DNA from: Ceratobasidium sp. AG-K
Lineage: Eukaryota > Basidiomycota > Agaricomycetes > Cantharellales > Ceratobasidiaceae
DNA length: 64,000 nucleotides
Direction of reading: 5' to 3'
NCBI GenBank assembly: GCA_037039685.1
Contig: JAWNGF010000010.1
Span: 1,488,001-1,552,000 of the forward strand
Part shown: positions 1 through 9,498 of the stretch, piece by piece
Numbering within the stretch: position 1 is the stretch's first letter
How the letters are laid out: every line of letters begins with the position of its first letter
Translations under genes and position numbers: made by a program
Notes under the pieces: generated by a model
What the model was told of the DNA's origin: nothing
The model's input: only the letters and a program-made list of their open reading frames with translations
Database searches by the model: none

Positions 1-1275
1 TTTCAACGATTTTGGTAACTCCAGTCTGAAGGCGTGAGTCACTACTTTTTCCAATACCTTGTAAGGGCCTAAAACTTTGTGAGAGAGTTTTACTGAAGGT
101 CTGTCTGTGGATATGTTTTGATGATTAAGCCAGACTTTATCTCCAGGGTTTATCTCTTCTGGTTCTTTGGCTCCTTTATCAAAGTAATGTTTGTAGGACT
201 GATTTGCTAGGATGAGGGCAGCTTTGACTTTGTCGTATCCTTTCAACAGGAATTCCGCATGGGCATCAGCTTCAGGAACAGTATATTCTGAATCTTCCCC
301 GATGTTCATTCTAGGGTTGAAACCTTGGCAGATTTGGAAAGGGGTTTTGCCAGTGGACGCTTGGATTCCATTGTTGTATGCAAATTCTGCCATAGGGAGC
401 AGGGCCACCCAATTGTTTTGCCTATGGTTGACGAAAGTTCTGATGAAGATTTCAACGACTTGGTTTGCCCGTTCTGCCTGTCCATCTGTCCTTGGATGGT
501 ACGCTGTGCTGAAGGTAGGTTTTACATCTAATCATTTGTACAGATGCCTAATGAACTTTGAGTTGAAAGTGGATCCTCTATCCGAGACTGTTGCCTTTGG
601 AGTGCCGTGAAGTTTCCAAATGTTTGCAACAAAAATATTGGCTATGTCTACTGCTGTGGCCGTTGATTTGCAAGGGAGATAGTGTGCCATCTTGGAGAAA
701 CGATCTACTACTGTTAAGATTGCGTCATATCCTTCTGATTCTGGGAGTCCTACAATCATGTCATAGGAGATCTCTTCCCAAGGTCTTTCAGGAATATGTA
801 AAGGACGCAGTAATCCTGTAGGAAGTTGGTTTGATGGTTTAACTCGAATGCATGTTTCGCAGTGTGACACATAAGAGTTAACAAATTTCTTCATGGTTGG
901 CCAGTAGTAAGTTCTGGAAACTAATTCCAATGTTCTTGCTTGTCCCGGATGCCCAGCTGTAATATTGTCATGGTGCGATTCCAATATCAGGTTTCTGATG
1001 GTTTCATCCTTGGGGACAAAGATCTTTCCTTTGAACATTAGGAGTCCTTCTCTGTATTCCCAATCTTTGACTTTTTCTCCGTTTCTCAGCTTATTGTGGG
1101 CTTCCTCTAATCTGGGATCTTCAAGGATTGCTTCTCTGATTAGATCGTTAATCTCCTGGTCAGGGGTAATAGCCAAAATAAAAATGTCTGGTTTGAGGAG
1201 GACTTGGTTCTCTACCCCCCCCAAAGGTTCTAGGTCATATCGCCTTGAGAGAATGTCTGCTTTTTTGTTTTGCTT
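1..1275 (-). pseudogene. Integrase region of Ty3/gypsy Pol (3' partial)
   Basis: The reading frame begins just after RNase H (about 1275), with a KADILSRR stretch typical of the RNase H-integrase junction. It then shows an HHCC zinc-binding region (H-x-H-type GHPG followed by HCETC), and the integrase core with D in SYDMIVGLP and D in TVSDRGSTF. An in-frame TGA at 532-534 interrupts the core. Directly after it, in the same frame, come STAYHPRTDGQAERAN (carrying the catalytic E of the DDE triad) and a long C-terminal tail that leaves the window. Integrases of this family insert the cDNA copy into host chromatin. The stop codon and the upstream frameshift make it a broken copy. A C-terminal chromodomain, common in such elements, would lie outside the window. 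Confidence 0.88.
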
Positions 1276-3150
1276 CCTGGCCTATATAGGATTTGGAAGT
1301 TGAAATCCACCAAAAAATTCATCCAGCGGATCTGGCGTTGGTTCAATTGTTTGGACGATGAGAAGTATTCCAAGTTTTTGTGATCAGTTATCACTTGAAT
1401 GGCTTTTTCTGTGCCTTGGAGTAAGTGCCGCCATTCTTTGAAGGCTCTAATGATCGCCAATAGTTCTTTGTTGAATATGTCATAGTTTCGCTCAGCCGGA
1501 TTTAGTGATTTAGAAAGAAAAGCTACAGGGTGTAATTTCCCTTCTTCATCCTTCTGAGATAAAACTGCTCCTGTGGCAAATCCCGACGCATCTGTCTCGA
1601 GGAAAAATTCTTTATTCTGGTCGGGCTGCATCATTACGGGTGCCACTTTAAGAGCTTCTTTTAGTGCATTCATGGCCTCTTGTTCTTTGTTTGTCCACTG
1701 CCACTTTTGATCCTTCTTGAGTAGGTTGTACAGAGGTCTGGCTTTGCCAGCAAAGTCTTGAATGAATCTCCGATAGAAATTGACGAATCCTAGGAATTCC
1801 TGAACTTGTTTGACATTTTTTGGAGCTTTCCAATTCATAGCTGCCATGACCTTTTCCTGATCCGTTTCGATTCCTTTATTGGAAATGACCAATCCTACCC
1901 AGTCCAGTTTGGTTTGGTGGAATTTGCATTTCCTCAATTTCGCAATCAGCTTGTGTTCCCTTAGTCTTCTTAGCACCTCTTTCACGTGTCCTGGATGATC
2001 TTCGACTCGTTTGGAAAAAACAAAGATATCATCAATGTATACGAGTACGAAAACCCCCATAATGTCCCTGAATATAGAGTTCATTAGGGACTGGAAGCTT
2101 GATGGGGCGTTTTTGAGACCAAAGGGCATGACTTTCCATTCGTACATGCCGTATTGAGTTTTGAATGCTGTTTTCCATTCGTGACCTGCTGCTATTCGGG
2201 TTTGATGGAATCCTTGTGCCAAGTCTAGAGTGGTACCAATGACAAATCCTTCTAGAGCCCTTAACCATTGATCTAATAGAGGTATTCCACTTGCGTTGAA
2301 TTTGCACAGCAAGTTCACATATCTGTAGTCAACGCAAAAGCGTAATTCCGGGTTGTTTGGATCTTCTGGATGTGGTTTTTTGACAAACAGAACCGGAGAA
2401 GCCAAAGGAGACTTAGAAATCTGAATGTGTCCCCTTCGGATAAGGGTTTCTAGTACTTTCTTCATTTCTTTGTCTTCAGCTGGGGACGTTTTGTAAATAG
2501 GGCCATGCTTTAGTTTAGCTTCTGGTAGGAGGTCGAGTGTAATGTCAGTTGGCCTGTGCGGTGGGAGTTCTTCCAATCTGGATTCGTCAAACACATCTGC
2601 GAATTCCTTGTATTCCTCTGGTAATGTATTTTCTGCTGCGATCTGGAGCGTGGATGGGATTTCTAGGCAGTTCTTTGAGCAGAATTCGCTTGTGTATGCA
2701 ATTGTCCTATTTTTCCAATTAACTTGTGGGTTATGTTTCTTGAGCCATGACATCCCAAGTACAATAGGGTGTCTTCCAATGTTTGTGACGTGACATTCTA
2801 TTTCGCTGGAATGTGTTCCCATGACAAGTTTAAATTTGGTATAGTGAGTGACTTTTCCAGACGAGACTTCTTGTCCGTCTATAACTCGCAGAGTTTTGGG
2901 TTTTTCGTGTTGGAAGAGGGGAAGGTTTGCCTCTCTTGCTAGGGAAGGGTTGATGAAGCAGGATGTTGCGCCGCAGTCGAGCAGTGCTTGTCCAGAGAAT
3001 CTTTTTGATCTGTTAACTGATCTAGAACTAGGAGCCGTAGCCAGTGGATGAGCGGTGAAATCAAGGTATAATTGGTTTTCATTTGATATTGACATGATTT
3101 CTAGTTTATCCATATTACTAGCTAGTATATCACCAAGTACTTGGCTCCTT
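1230..3150 (-). pseudogene. Protease, reverse transcriptase and RNase H region of Ty3/gypsy Pol
   Basis: The open frame starts in overlap with the end of Gag, in the -1 frame relative to it; the first ATG is at 3113. In order it shows an aspartic-protease active site written DCGATSCFI (D-C-G instead of the usual D-S/T-G), the reverse-transcriptase palm with the YIDD box (LVYIDDIFVF), and RNase H with TDASG, a glutamate in NKELLAI and TDHKNL. The frame ends at 1230 because the last residues run into the wrong frame: after the PGSK motif, near an A-rich run at about 1275, the natural continuation (KADILSRR) lies in another frame. That single indel separates RT-RNase H from integrase. Confidence 0.92.
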
Positions 3151-4501
3151 AATAAGCCTCGGTGACGTCTTTTCCCGATTCGATGTCTGAAGAGATTTCT
3201 TCAATCTGAGCTTCAAACCCTGAAGCTGTGTTCTTGGAGGGGCATACTCTTGCTGAGTGTCCCTTGCCGCCGCAGGTGAAACAAATCATTGGACCCTTTC
3301 CTTTTCCATCAAGATCCATTGCATTAGGGTCTTTAGCAGGAGTGGAGGGTTTGGGTGTTTGGATGGTGGGAGCGTTGAGGTTGCTGGTTCGGGTGTCTCT
3401 TTGAATTGCTCCAAAAGGGACATTTCCTTTTGTCCCATCATCCCAGGAGATCTGTGGAACTGGACGGCCCTTGGCGTTTCGGTTAATGCTCAAGATTTTG
3501 CCGTATTGCACCCCCCCTGTAGGTTTTGACATAAAGACTCGATTGTTTACATTGAATCTTTGACCAAGTGAGGTGTTTGCAGTGCTTGGGGTTGTCTTTG
3601 AAATGGTTTGTTTCGAGATACTGGTTTGTGGGCTTTGCGACTTCTTTGGTGCGTTGATGGCGTTCATTGTGGAGTCAATTTCCAAGGCTCTTTCGCGAAC
3701 TTGGTTGAATGTCCTTGTTGCTTCGTGGGGTTTAAAGTTCTGTGACACCATGGCCATCTTGATTTCATCCTTAAGACCGTCATAGAAATCATCACGAAGT
3801 ACTCGATCGGTGTACCCAAGTACTGATGAATAAGTGACAAAGTCTCGTAGATAATCTTGGACAGAGTTCTTCTGGACCAGTTTTTTGTATAATTGTCTAT
3901 ATCAGTCGATTTTGTGGACATCGCCGAACCTAGCTTGCATTTTGTTCCAGAATTCATCCATGTCGTGTAGCCAAGTTGTTGCTCCCCTTCTTGCCGTGTC
4001 CACATCAATTCCAGGTTGCATCCATACATAGGCAGGTCCCTTGCAATAACCCATGATATAGGTGATTTTTTGTTCTGTGGTTGCCTGTGGGGATGTGTGG
4101 TTTATGTACAGAGTACATTGCGACTTAAACTCATCGAATTTATCTACATCTCCAGAGAATTCCTCTGGGGGATGCATCTTGAGTTTGTATCCTGGGGTGG
4201 TTGTTGACGCGGCGGTAGAGGGTGTTGCACCCATGTTTGCGAGTGATTGAGATACCGCATTCATTAATTGGTGAAGGGGTGCGATTTGTGCGGTTTGATT
4301 TTGAATTGCATGAATATCTGCAATGTTATTGTCGATTCCTAATTCTAGGGTAGAGGTGATGCCATTTAAGGCATTAATGTGACCGTTAATTTTTCGCACT
4401 TTGTCTATTAAAGCATTGATTGCTTGTGCAACTACGTCGGGTCCAGATGTTGCTGAAATTTGGGTAAATCCCCCTTGGCCAGGTGATGGGGCTCTCGACA
4501 T
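3149..4501 (-). pseudogene. Gag of Ty3/gypsy element with one in-frame stop
   Basis: Starts at ATG 4501 and runs to the TAA at 3149, but an in-frame TGA at 3902-3904 interrupts it. Both sides are in one frame and the homologous-looking capsid sequence continues straight through (FGDVHKID, stop, YRQLYKKL). The first part has heptad-like helices and a capsid-type region (PEEFSGDVDKFDEF, then YVWMQP). The second part has a short SH3/Tudor-like stretch (about 3410-3540, ending ISWDDGTKGNVPFG) and one zinc knuckle, C-x2-C-x4-H-x4-C (CFTCGGKGHSARVC, about 3250-3290). Gag packages the element RNA. TGA may derive from CGA by C-to-T change. Confidence 0.88.
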
Positions 4502-4525
4502 ATTTGAGCGGGGAACAAGGTAGAT

Positions 4526-4777
4526 TTATTGAGATCCAAGGCCGTACAAAATGTTACAAATTCTTCTCCGAACCCTTCTGTCTTTAATGATGCGCAAACT
4601 CCTCAGAAAAATCAGTTCAAGATTTTCGTCCTCCAGAAACAACGCGTTGATTACTCCTAGTTCGTCGTACTGTTCGTATATGTAGTTACGATGAACGTCT
4701 TCAATAAAGAGTTGTAGGGACTCTAGTCTAAGTTGTTCCCTGTGTTGTTCCTGTGTGAGTCGAGGTCTTGGTCCCAC
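4526..4777 (-). CDS. Small charged ORF upstream of Gag, overlapping the coiled-coil ORF
   Basis: An 83-residue frame, rich in Leu, Glu and Arg, whose start overlaps by 55 nt the end of the coiled-coil ORF at 4723-5337 in a different frame. The sense of the overlap suggests the two were once, or still are, one protein joined by a frame change. It ends just 24 nt upstream of the Gag ATG. I recognise no domain. It could be a retroelement accessory ORF or decayed coding sequence. Confidence 0.4.
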   Translation of the reverse strand: MGPRPRLTQEQHREQLRLESLQLFIEDVHRNYIYEQYDELGVINALFLEDENLELIFLRSLRIIKDRRVRRRICNILYGLGSQ

Positions 4778-5337
4778 TGGAAAGGGTTGGGTGCGATGGT
4801 ATTAAGGTGATTTAGAAGGCGGTAATCCTGATTGATAGGAATACGCACTTCTGCTGCTTGATGACAGTATTTGCCCTTGATTTTATCTTTAAGGGTTTCG
4901 ATAGTGCGCCACTGCCGCTTATTGTTGCTGATGAGATTTTCGACTTTTTGAGTGTGTTTTTCTTGGATTTTTATAAGTTGGTCGCAGTTTTCGATCAAGA
5001 CACGGGTTTGTTCTTGCAATCGCTCGACTTCGATGTTAGTGTCCGCTAGATTTATGCTTTGGACACGATCTTGATCGGCTTGTTGCTTGTTTGTATTGTC
5101 AATGTTAATTTCGATAAACTCGAGCCTTGAATGGAGGGATTGATAGTTGGCTTTGAGTTGATTGTGGTTTTCGTTGTTTCTGGTACGTTCGACCCTTAGA
5201 TCCTCTGCTTGTTCAACTTGATCTTCTTCTAGCACTTCAATTCGACTGTTTAATTCGTCGACTTTGGTGTCTAGATCAAGTACGAAGTCTTTTAGTCTAA
5301 AGACTGCTTTGCAGAGGCTAAAAAATGCGGGGAACAC
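4723..5337 (-). CDS. Coiled-coil protein ORF in retroelement 5' region
   Basis: A 204-residue frame from ATG 5337 with a long predicted coiled coil: repeated Leu/Ile/Val at heptad spacing among Glu, Asn, Gln and Lys over roughly residues 10-150 (for example KVDELNSRIEVLEED and ERLQEQTRVLIEN). No catalytic motif is visible. It lies just downstream of a minus-strand TATA box (about 5545-5552) and upstream of Gag, on the same strand, so it could be an extra Gag-like or accessory protein of the element. It could also be an unrelated host ORF beside the insertion. The function is unknown. Confidence 0.5.
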   Translation of the reverse strand: MFPAFFSLCKAVFRLKDFVLDLDTKVDELNSRIEVLEEDQVEQAEDLRVERTRNNENHNQLKANYQSLHSRLEFIEINIDNTNKQQADQDRVQSINLADTNIEVERLQEQTRVLIENCDQLIKIQEKHTQKVENLISNNKRQWRTIETLKDKIKGKYCHQAAEVRIPINQDYRLLNHLNTIAPNPFQWDQDLDSHRNNTGNNLD

Positions 5338-5340
5338 TTT

Positions 5341-6221
5341 TAAGGTTAATTAGTTAGTTACTAATTAGTTCCTTTTTAGTGCGTACTGATGGAAACGAGA
5401 AGTTGATGGGATTCTTGATGGATGAGAGTATTAACTTGGGTGGTGCTCCGACCACTTTCCAGTTTCTGCTTGAGAGGATCTGGCTTCCTTGAGATGTTGG
5501 TTTGGATGTGAAGGGTGCTGGGCGCTAAGCTTTTGCTTTATATACTCCTTTTCTGATCTTATCAGTTATCAACAGCCTTGGGCGGGCGTGATAGCGACAG
5601 TGTATAACAGAACAAGGGTGTATTTAGCTGACTAAAGCCGCTATGACCCGAAAGAGGATAACGATTGGGTTCACTGACAGCGTATAGCGACGTGGAACTA
5701 CTGGTCTATATCAAGTATAGCTCTTTGTTCGTTGTACTATGCCCGTTTTCCCGTGTACGTTCTATCTACTTGATGAAAGAGCAGGGGCTTATGGCCAATG
5801 CTTAGAAAGGCTTGACCTAATGTCCCGACTTGGGTCAATTAGGTATATATAAGGTTAAGGGGTTCGACTTAGACAAGTCTTTGAACCCAAGGAGTAGCGA
5901 TGAGTAAGAGGATGTATTTGGCAAGTCCTAGTGGAGAGGAGGTCAAGCCTTGTTGTTAACCGGCTTGACCTCTGGGTTTATATACATGAGGGATCAGTGC
6001 CACGTCATCATTTATCAGTGTGGGAAAGCCGAGTACAACCGATGATAAGCGAGATAAGAGATATGACTCGACATTCTGGAAGTTCCGGAAGCATCACTAA
6101 TATCAAATGAAAAGACAAATACGTCACGTGATACAATTTAAGCGCCATAGGACATTTGTACCAAAAAAGGAAAGTGTTCGGAAAAAAAGATATAAAATCA
6201 GAATTAAATGTCTGAGCTTAG
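5341..6221 (-). promoter_or_regulatory. TATA-rich leader or candidate 5' LTR of the retroelement
   Basis: No convincing coding frame lies here. On the minus strand there are TATA-box matches of the form TATATAAA at about 5545-5552 and about 5980-5987, and a TATATA run at about 5843-5850. The first is about 210 nt upstream of the coiled-coil ORF. This fits an element promoter, possibly a 5' LTR. LTR ends cannot be fixed because the partner LTR is outside the window and I see no sure primer-binding site. Confidence 0.4.
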
Positions 6222-6776
6222 TCAGCTCATGACAATTACGTCTTGCCCAACCAGGAAGCTGTTATGTTCACTGTTTTGTGCAGTGGTAAGGATATCTGTC
6301 AGGGTTCCTTGTAGGTTGTTGAGGGAATTGTTGAAGATTTGTTGGTTGTTGGCCAACACTTGAGTAGATTGTTCTAACCTGTTGAGTCGTCTATCAATTG
6401 TTATCCTCATTCCATCAATAATCCTTAAGAGTGCATTGTGTCTTCCAAGGTGAAGATTGTCAAGGTTGTCAAGAATGCTAATCACAGTCCTACTGCTGGA
6501 ACTAGAACTTGAGGTGGGAATCCCAGGGACTTCTTGGCCTTCAGTTGCTGTTGGTTGCTGGGAATACCCTTGTGGTACATATGGCAGTGCTGGATTAACT
6601 GGTGTCACGGCCTGAGAGTTTATTGGGACCAGACTGGCATTGGTGATGGTCCCCGCAATCTGGGGTACTTGGGGAGCATGGGAAATGTGCAGCGTGGGGG
6701 GGGGTCTGATAGGAACAAGGGATACGCCCCCATGAGCTTCAGGCTGAGGGGAAAAAAACTGTCTTCTGGATCCCAT
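6222..6776 (-). CDS. Hypothetical ORF, Pro/Ser-rich N-terminus with a helical C-terminus
   Basis: A 184-residue frame. Residues 1-95 are low-complexity Pro, Gln and Ser-rich with a poly-Ser run; residues 95-175 look like an amphipathic helix region (LDNLDNLHLGRHNALLRIID and later NNQQIFNNSLNNLQG). That composition resembles the N-terminal half of the Gag in this element, which has similar helices before its capsid. No known domain is recognised. The frame stays open upstream only with a frame change into 6825-7097, so the pair may be one decayed gene. Confidence 0.4.
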   Translation of the reverse strand: MGSRRQFFSPQPEAHGGVSLVPIRPPPTLHISHAPQVPQIAGTITNASLVPINSQAVTPVNPALPYVPQGYSQQPTATEGQEVPGIPTSSSSSSSRTVISILDNLDNLHLGRHNALLRIIDGMRITIDRRLNRLEQSTQVLANNQQIFNNSLNNLQGTLTDILTTAQNSEHNSFLVGQDVIVMS

Positions 6777-6824
6777 AGGCCATAGTGGACGTGATGGGCC
6801 TGGAGTTGCGTTTGAGATAAGGAT

Positions 6825-7097
6825 TCAAATTGTGACCAGTGTGGGGTTGTTGGTAATATTGCCTGGTTCTCTAGTAACAATGGTGGGTTCTTCTTGTATG
6901 ACTGAAACGTTCTCAGTGTTGAATGTTCCGGGCATAGAGGCTTGGCTTTGTGGGTGAGACCTTGCTGGTCCTCCGGCTCGTGCTTGTGCAATATCTTGCT
7001 TGTTGAGCAAACTTGTAGGTCTTGAAGCCCTACTTGGTCCTCTCCTTATTGATAATGGTGTTGCGAGACGCAATCCGGCGTCCTCCTGAATGGACAT
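6825..7097 (-). CDS. Hypothetical ORF upstream of 6222-6776
   Basis: A 90-residue frame starting at ATG 7097, rich in Arg, Ser, Pro and Thr, with no recognised domain. It ends 48 nt before the next ORF begins. In a third frame the reading continues between the two (about 6780-6825), which suggests a frameshift or an unnoticed intron. It is possibly the N-terminal part of the same retroelement-linked protein. Confidence 0.3.
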   Translation of the reverse strand: MSIQEDAGLRLATPLSIRRGPSRASRPTSLLNKQDIAQARAGGPARSHPQSQASMPGTFNTENVSVIQEEPTIVTREPGNITNNPTLVTI

Positions 7098-9498
7098 GAT
7101 TGTTAAGCTTGTTTTGTAATGTCATAAGCTACTTCTTGATGGCTGTGAGACAAGCCGCAAGGGAGAGTGGACGGCACTAAGACCTAAATGACCTCTTGAA
7201 CTGCAACACACTTAAGTGTCTGTAGGCTCTTAAGGGTAGGGGTGGTTCAAAGTGTCACTCAAAGGGGATGTTTGACGAGACAAAACAAGCTGGGGTTACC
7301 AGGCTTGTTGGTTCTCTATATATATTCACAAAGAGGCTGAGTCATACAAGGTGCAGCCACACGAGTCATACAAAACAGCCAGTCAGGAGTGTCCATGTGA
7401 GTCATGCTGTATAAACAGACATGACTTGTACAAAGCACAGCTGCGCTACACAATGTAACAGAATAACCACAAGAAAGTGGCAATGCGGCACAGGAACAGA
7501 CAAACAACACACAAACAGAACAACAAACACAACAGCAGACGGGCGAGACACCGGACAAGCCTTATGGAGTGAGCTGGCTCACGACAGTGCACTCAGGAGA
7601 TGTGTGTTGTCCTGTAGCTCTGCTGCAATTTTGGGAAAAGCACAATACCTGTCCCTCAAGCAGCATGGGGCAACGTGCAAGTTTGCAAGCAGTTCAAACA
7701 GACTTTGGTTAGTCAATTCCACTCCCTCTACTAATGAACCAGCCGCTCAATGTCCATACCTACAGAGGTGTAGGGCACTGAACTCATTGAACTTATTATT
7801 TTCTTTTGCGCTTTTGCCTATAATAAGTGTAGCTTACATTCCATACGATGTATTAAATACTATTAAAGTGCTGCTATATGTATGTCTCTTATTCTAAAAA
7901 CCAGATTCCCATTGTGCATCTCAAGTCTATGCCCCACCAGTGCAAACCCCAAAAAGAAATGCACAGCCACTCTGATTGTATCTCGGTCCTACACTGTCGG
8001 AAAATGCTGGGAACATTCTGAAAGCTTGTGCGCATGGACTATTACCGACTATCTAAAAGTTATGATAATGCAACCAAGCCACCCGAGCCCTCTATCGCTC
8101 GTCGCTGCTCATATGCACTGACCCAGGTCACGTGTGCATTTCTTTTTCGACTCAGTGTACCGTACGCCTGCCAGAAGTGAAACGGACTTTGGTAACGCAC
8201 CCACAACGCCGTCCCAAGCGGCTCTCCAACCTCAGTTTTTTTTCGCCAATAAGTAATATTTGTGCTCGTGTATCTACATTTAAAAATCCAAGTCACCTCG
8301 TTTTGGTTTGACTGAGATACCTCGAAATTATTTTTCGGGGGGTTTAGCGCCAAACCCCCAGAAGCGAAACATATGATCTCTTGGTGATCCTTTGCCCGCA
8401 GATTGCACGCAATGGCTACCAAGTAGGCTAATCCTGTCTTCAAATACCTTCAGTACTCCCGGAAGTGGCTTAGACAGCTTAATACACCATGGAATCGCTT
8501 CAGCTTGTCATAGCAGTCGTTGAAAGCGGTAAATTCAGTTACCGACAGGCCACCGAGCAACAAGGAGTATATATATTCACAGAATTTTATATAAGGTCTG
8601 GGAAGGACTCATAAGCCTGAGCTGGGTATGTCTGCATTTGAAACAACACGAATCAAGCCGTTGGATACTTACCCGACAAGGTCGATGCGGGAGTTCTGAG
8701 TACAAATGCCTCAGGAGCATCAGGGGTTCAACTCCGAGACAAATCCCCGTCCAGATCCCCTGCAGAACCCTTGAGAGATTTGGAGAATAGTTCTCGACAA
8801 CTGTCACAACATCCTAGATGACGCTAATGCTGACATCATGTCATTACAGCGTGCACTCACAGATGCACTGGCCATTGCGGGCGGGACTGAAGCTCGAGCG
8901 CTTTCGGCAGAACCGAAGCTCAACTAGTTAGACATCACATTCCCAGCGAGGGCAGGGGGCATAGTAAGGCGTGGAAATTTTGGCTGTATGCGAGTCCACG
9001 CGCAGACGGAGATTAGCGAGGTGCTCGCAGAGGAGCAGTCATGTGTCAAGTCCCTTGTAGCAAAAGGCTATGTTAAAGCACAGTGGTAACCGCGCTGCCG
9101 TGGCCGAGGTGCTCAAAGTGTTCAGGGGAGTCTGGACTATTATTCCGGCCATTCTGAAGACTCAGAGGAGTGAATACGGCTTTGCGGACAATCATTAAGT
9201 TGTTACGTTTGGCCGAGATTGAGAATTCCCCTCTAATCGAACTCTCAATGTATATGTATTGCTCTAAGAATTCGGATATAAATCTCAAGGACATCTTACC
9301 AATAAGTAGATTAGTCTCGGACCGAAAAATCTCCAAAGAAAAGGCTGGAATCGTGATTGTTCCGCTTCTGGGGGGGATTTCACTACGGGGGGTCCTACGG
9401 TATGTATGTATTTCCGCAACGCTAATTCAGAAAATCAACGTACACTAAAATATGACGCATGCACCGAGTGATCTAGCAAATTTAAGATCAAAAGTGAC
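7098..9498. other. Intergenic, no supported gene
   Basis: About 2.4 kb between the retroelement region and the TPR-CHAT gene. The only open frames are short, with atypical composition (a Cys-rich one at 7316-7558, others at 8060-8443 and 9170-9448), and none shows a domain. A TATATATA run occurs near 7317-7325. I see no tRNA or other RNA gene. Confidence 0.5.
8338..8359. repeat. GC-rich perfect hairpin
   Basis: An 8-bp stem (GGGGGTTT with AAACCCCC) and 6-nt loop, preceded by a T run and C. It lies in non-coding sequence. It could be a terminus of a small mobile element or a chance structure. Confidence 0.45.

Larger units (their letters stand above)
1..7097 (-). mobile_element. Ty3/gypsy (Tf2-like) LTR retroelement, degenerate, truncated by the window's left edge
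   Basis: On the minus strand the order is Gag (4501 to 3149), protease-reverse transcriptase-RNase H (3150 to about 1270) and integrase (about 1270 to past base 1). Integrase after RNase H is the Ty3/gypsy order. A TATA-rich leader (5341-6221) and further ORFs (4526-5337, 6222-7097) lie upstream of Gag; whether these belong to the same element is inference. The 3' end and 3' LTR lie outside the window, so no LTR pair can be compared. The body has at least two in-frame TGA codons (in Gag and integrase) and one frameshift between RNase H and integrase, so this copy is very probably inactive as written. Confidence 0.9.

Noticed and set aside
7316..7558. 80-residue Cys-rich minus frame
   Set aside because: Composition follows a low-complexity CA-rich DNA stretch; no signal peptide pattern, splice support or homologue that I recognise.
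8060..8443. 127-residue minus-strand frame
   Set aside because: Runs through the GGGGGTTT hairpin and has no domain or gene-like signals.
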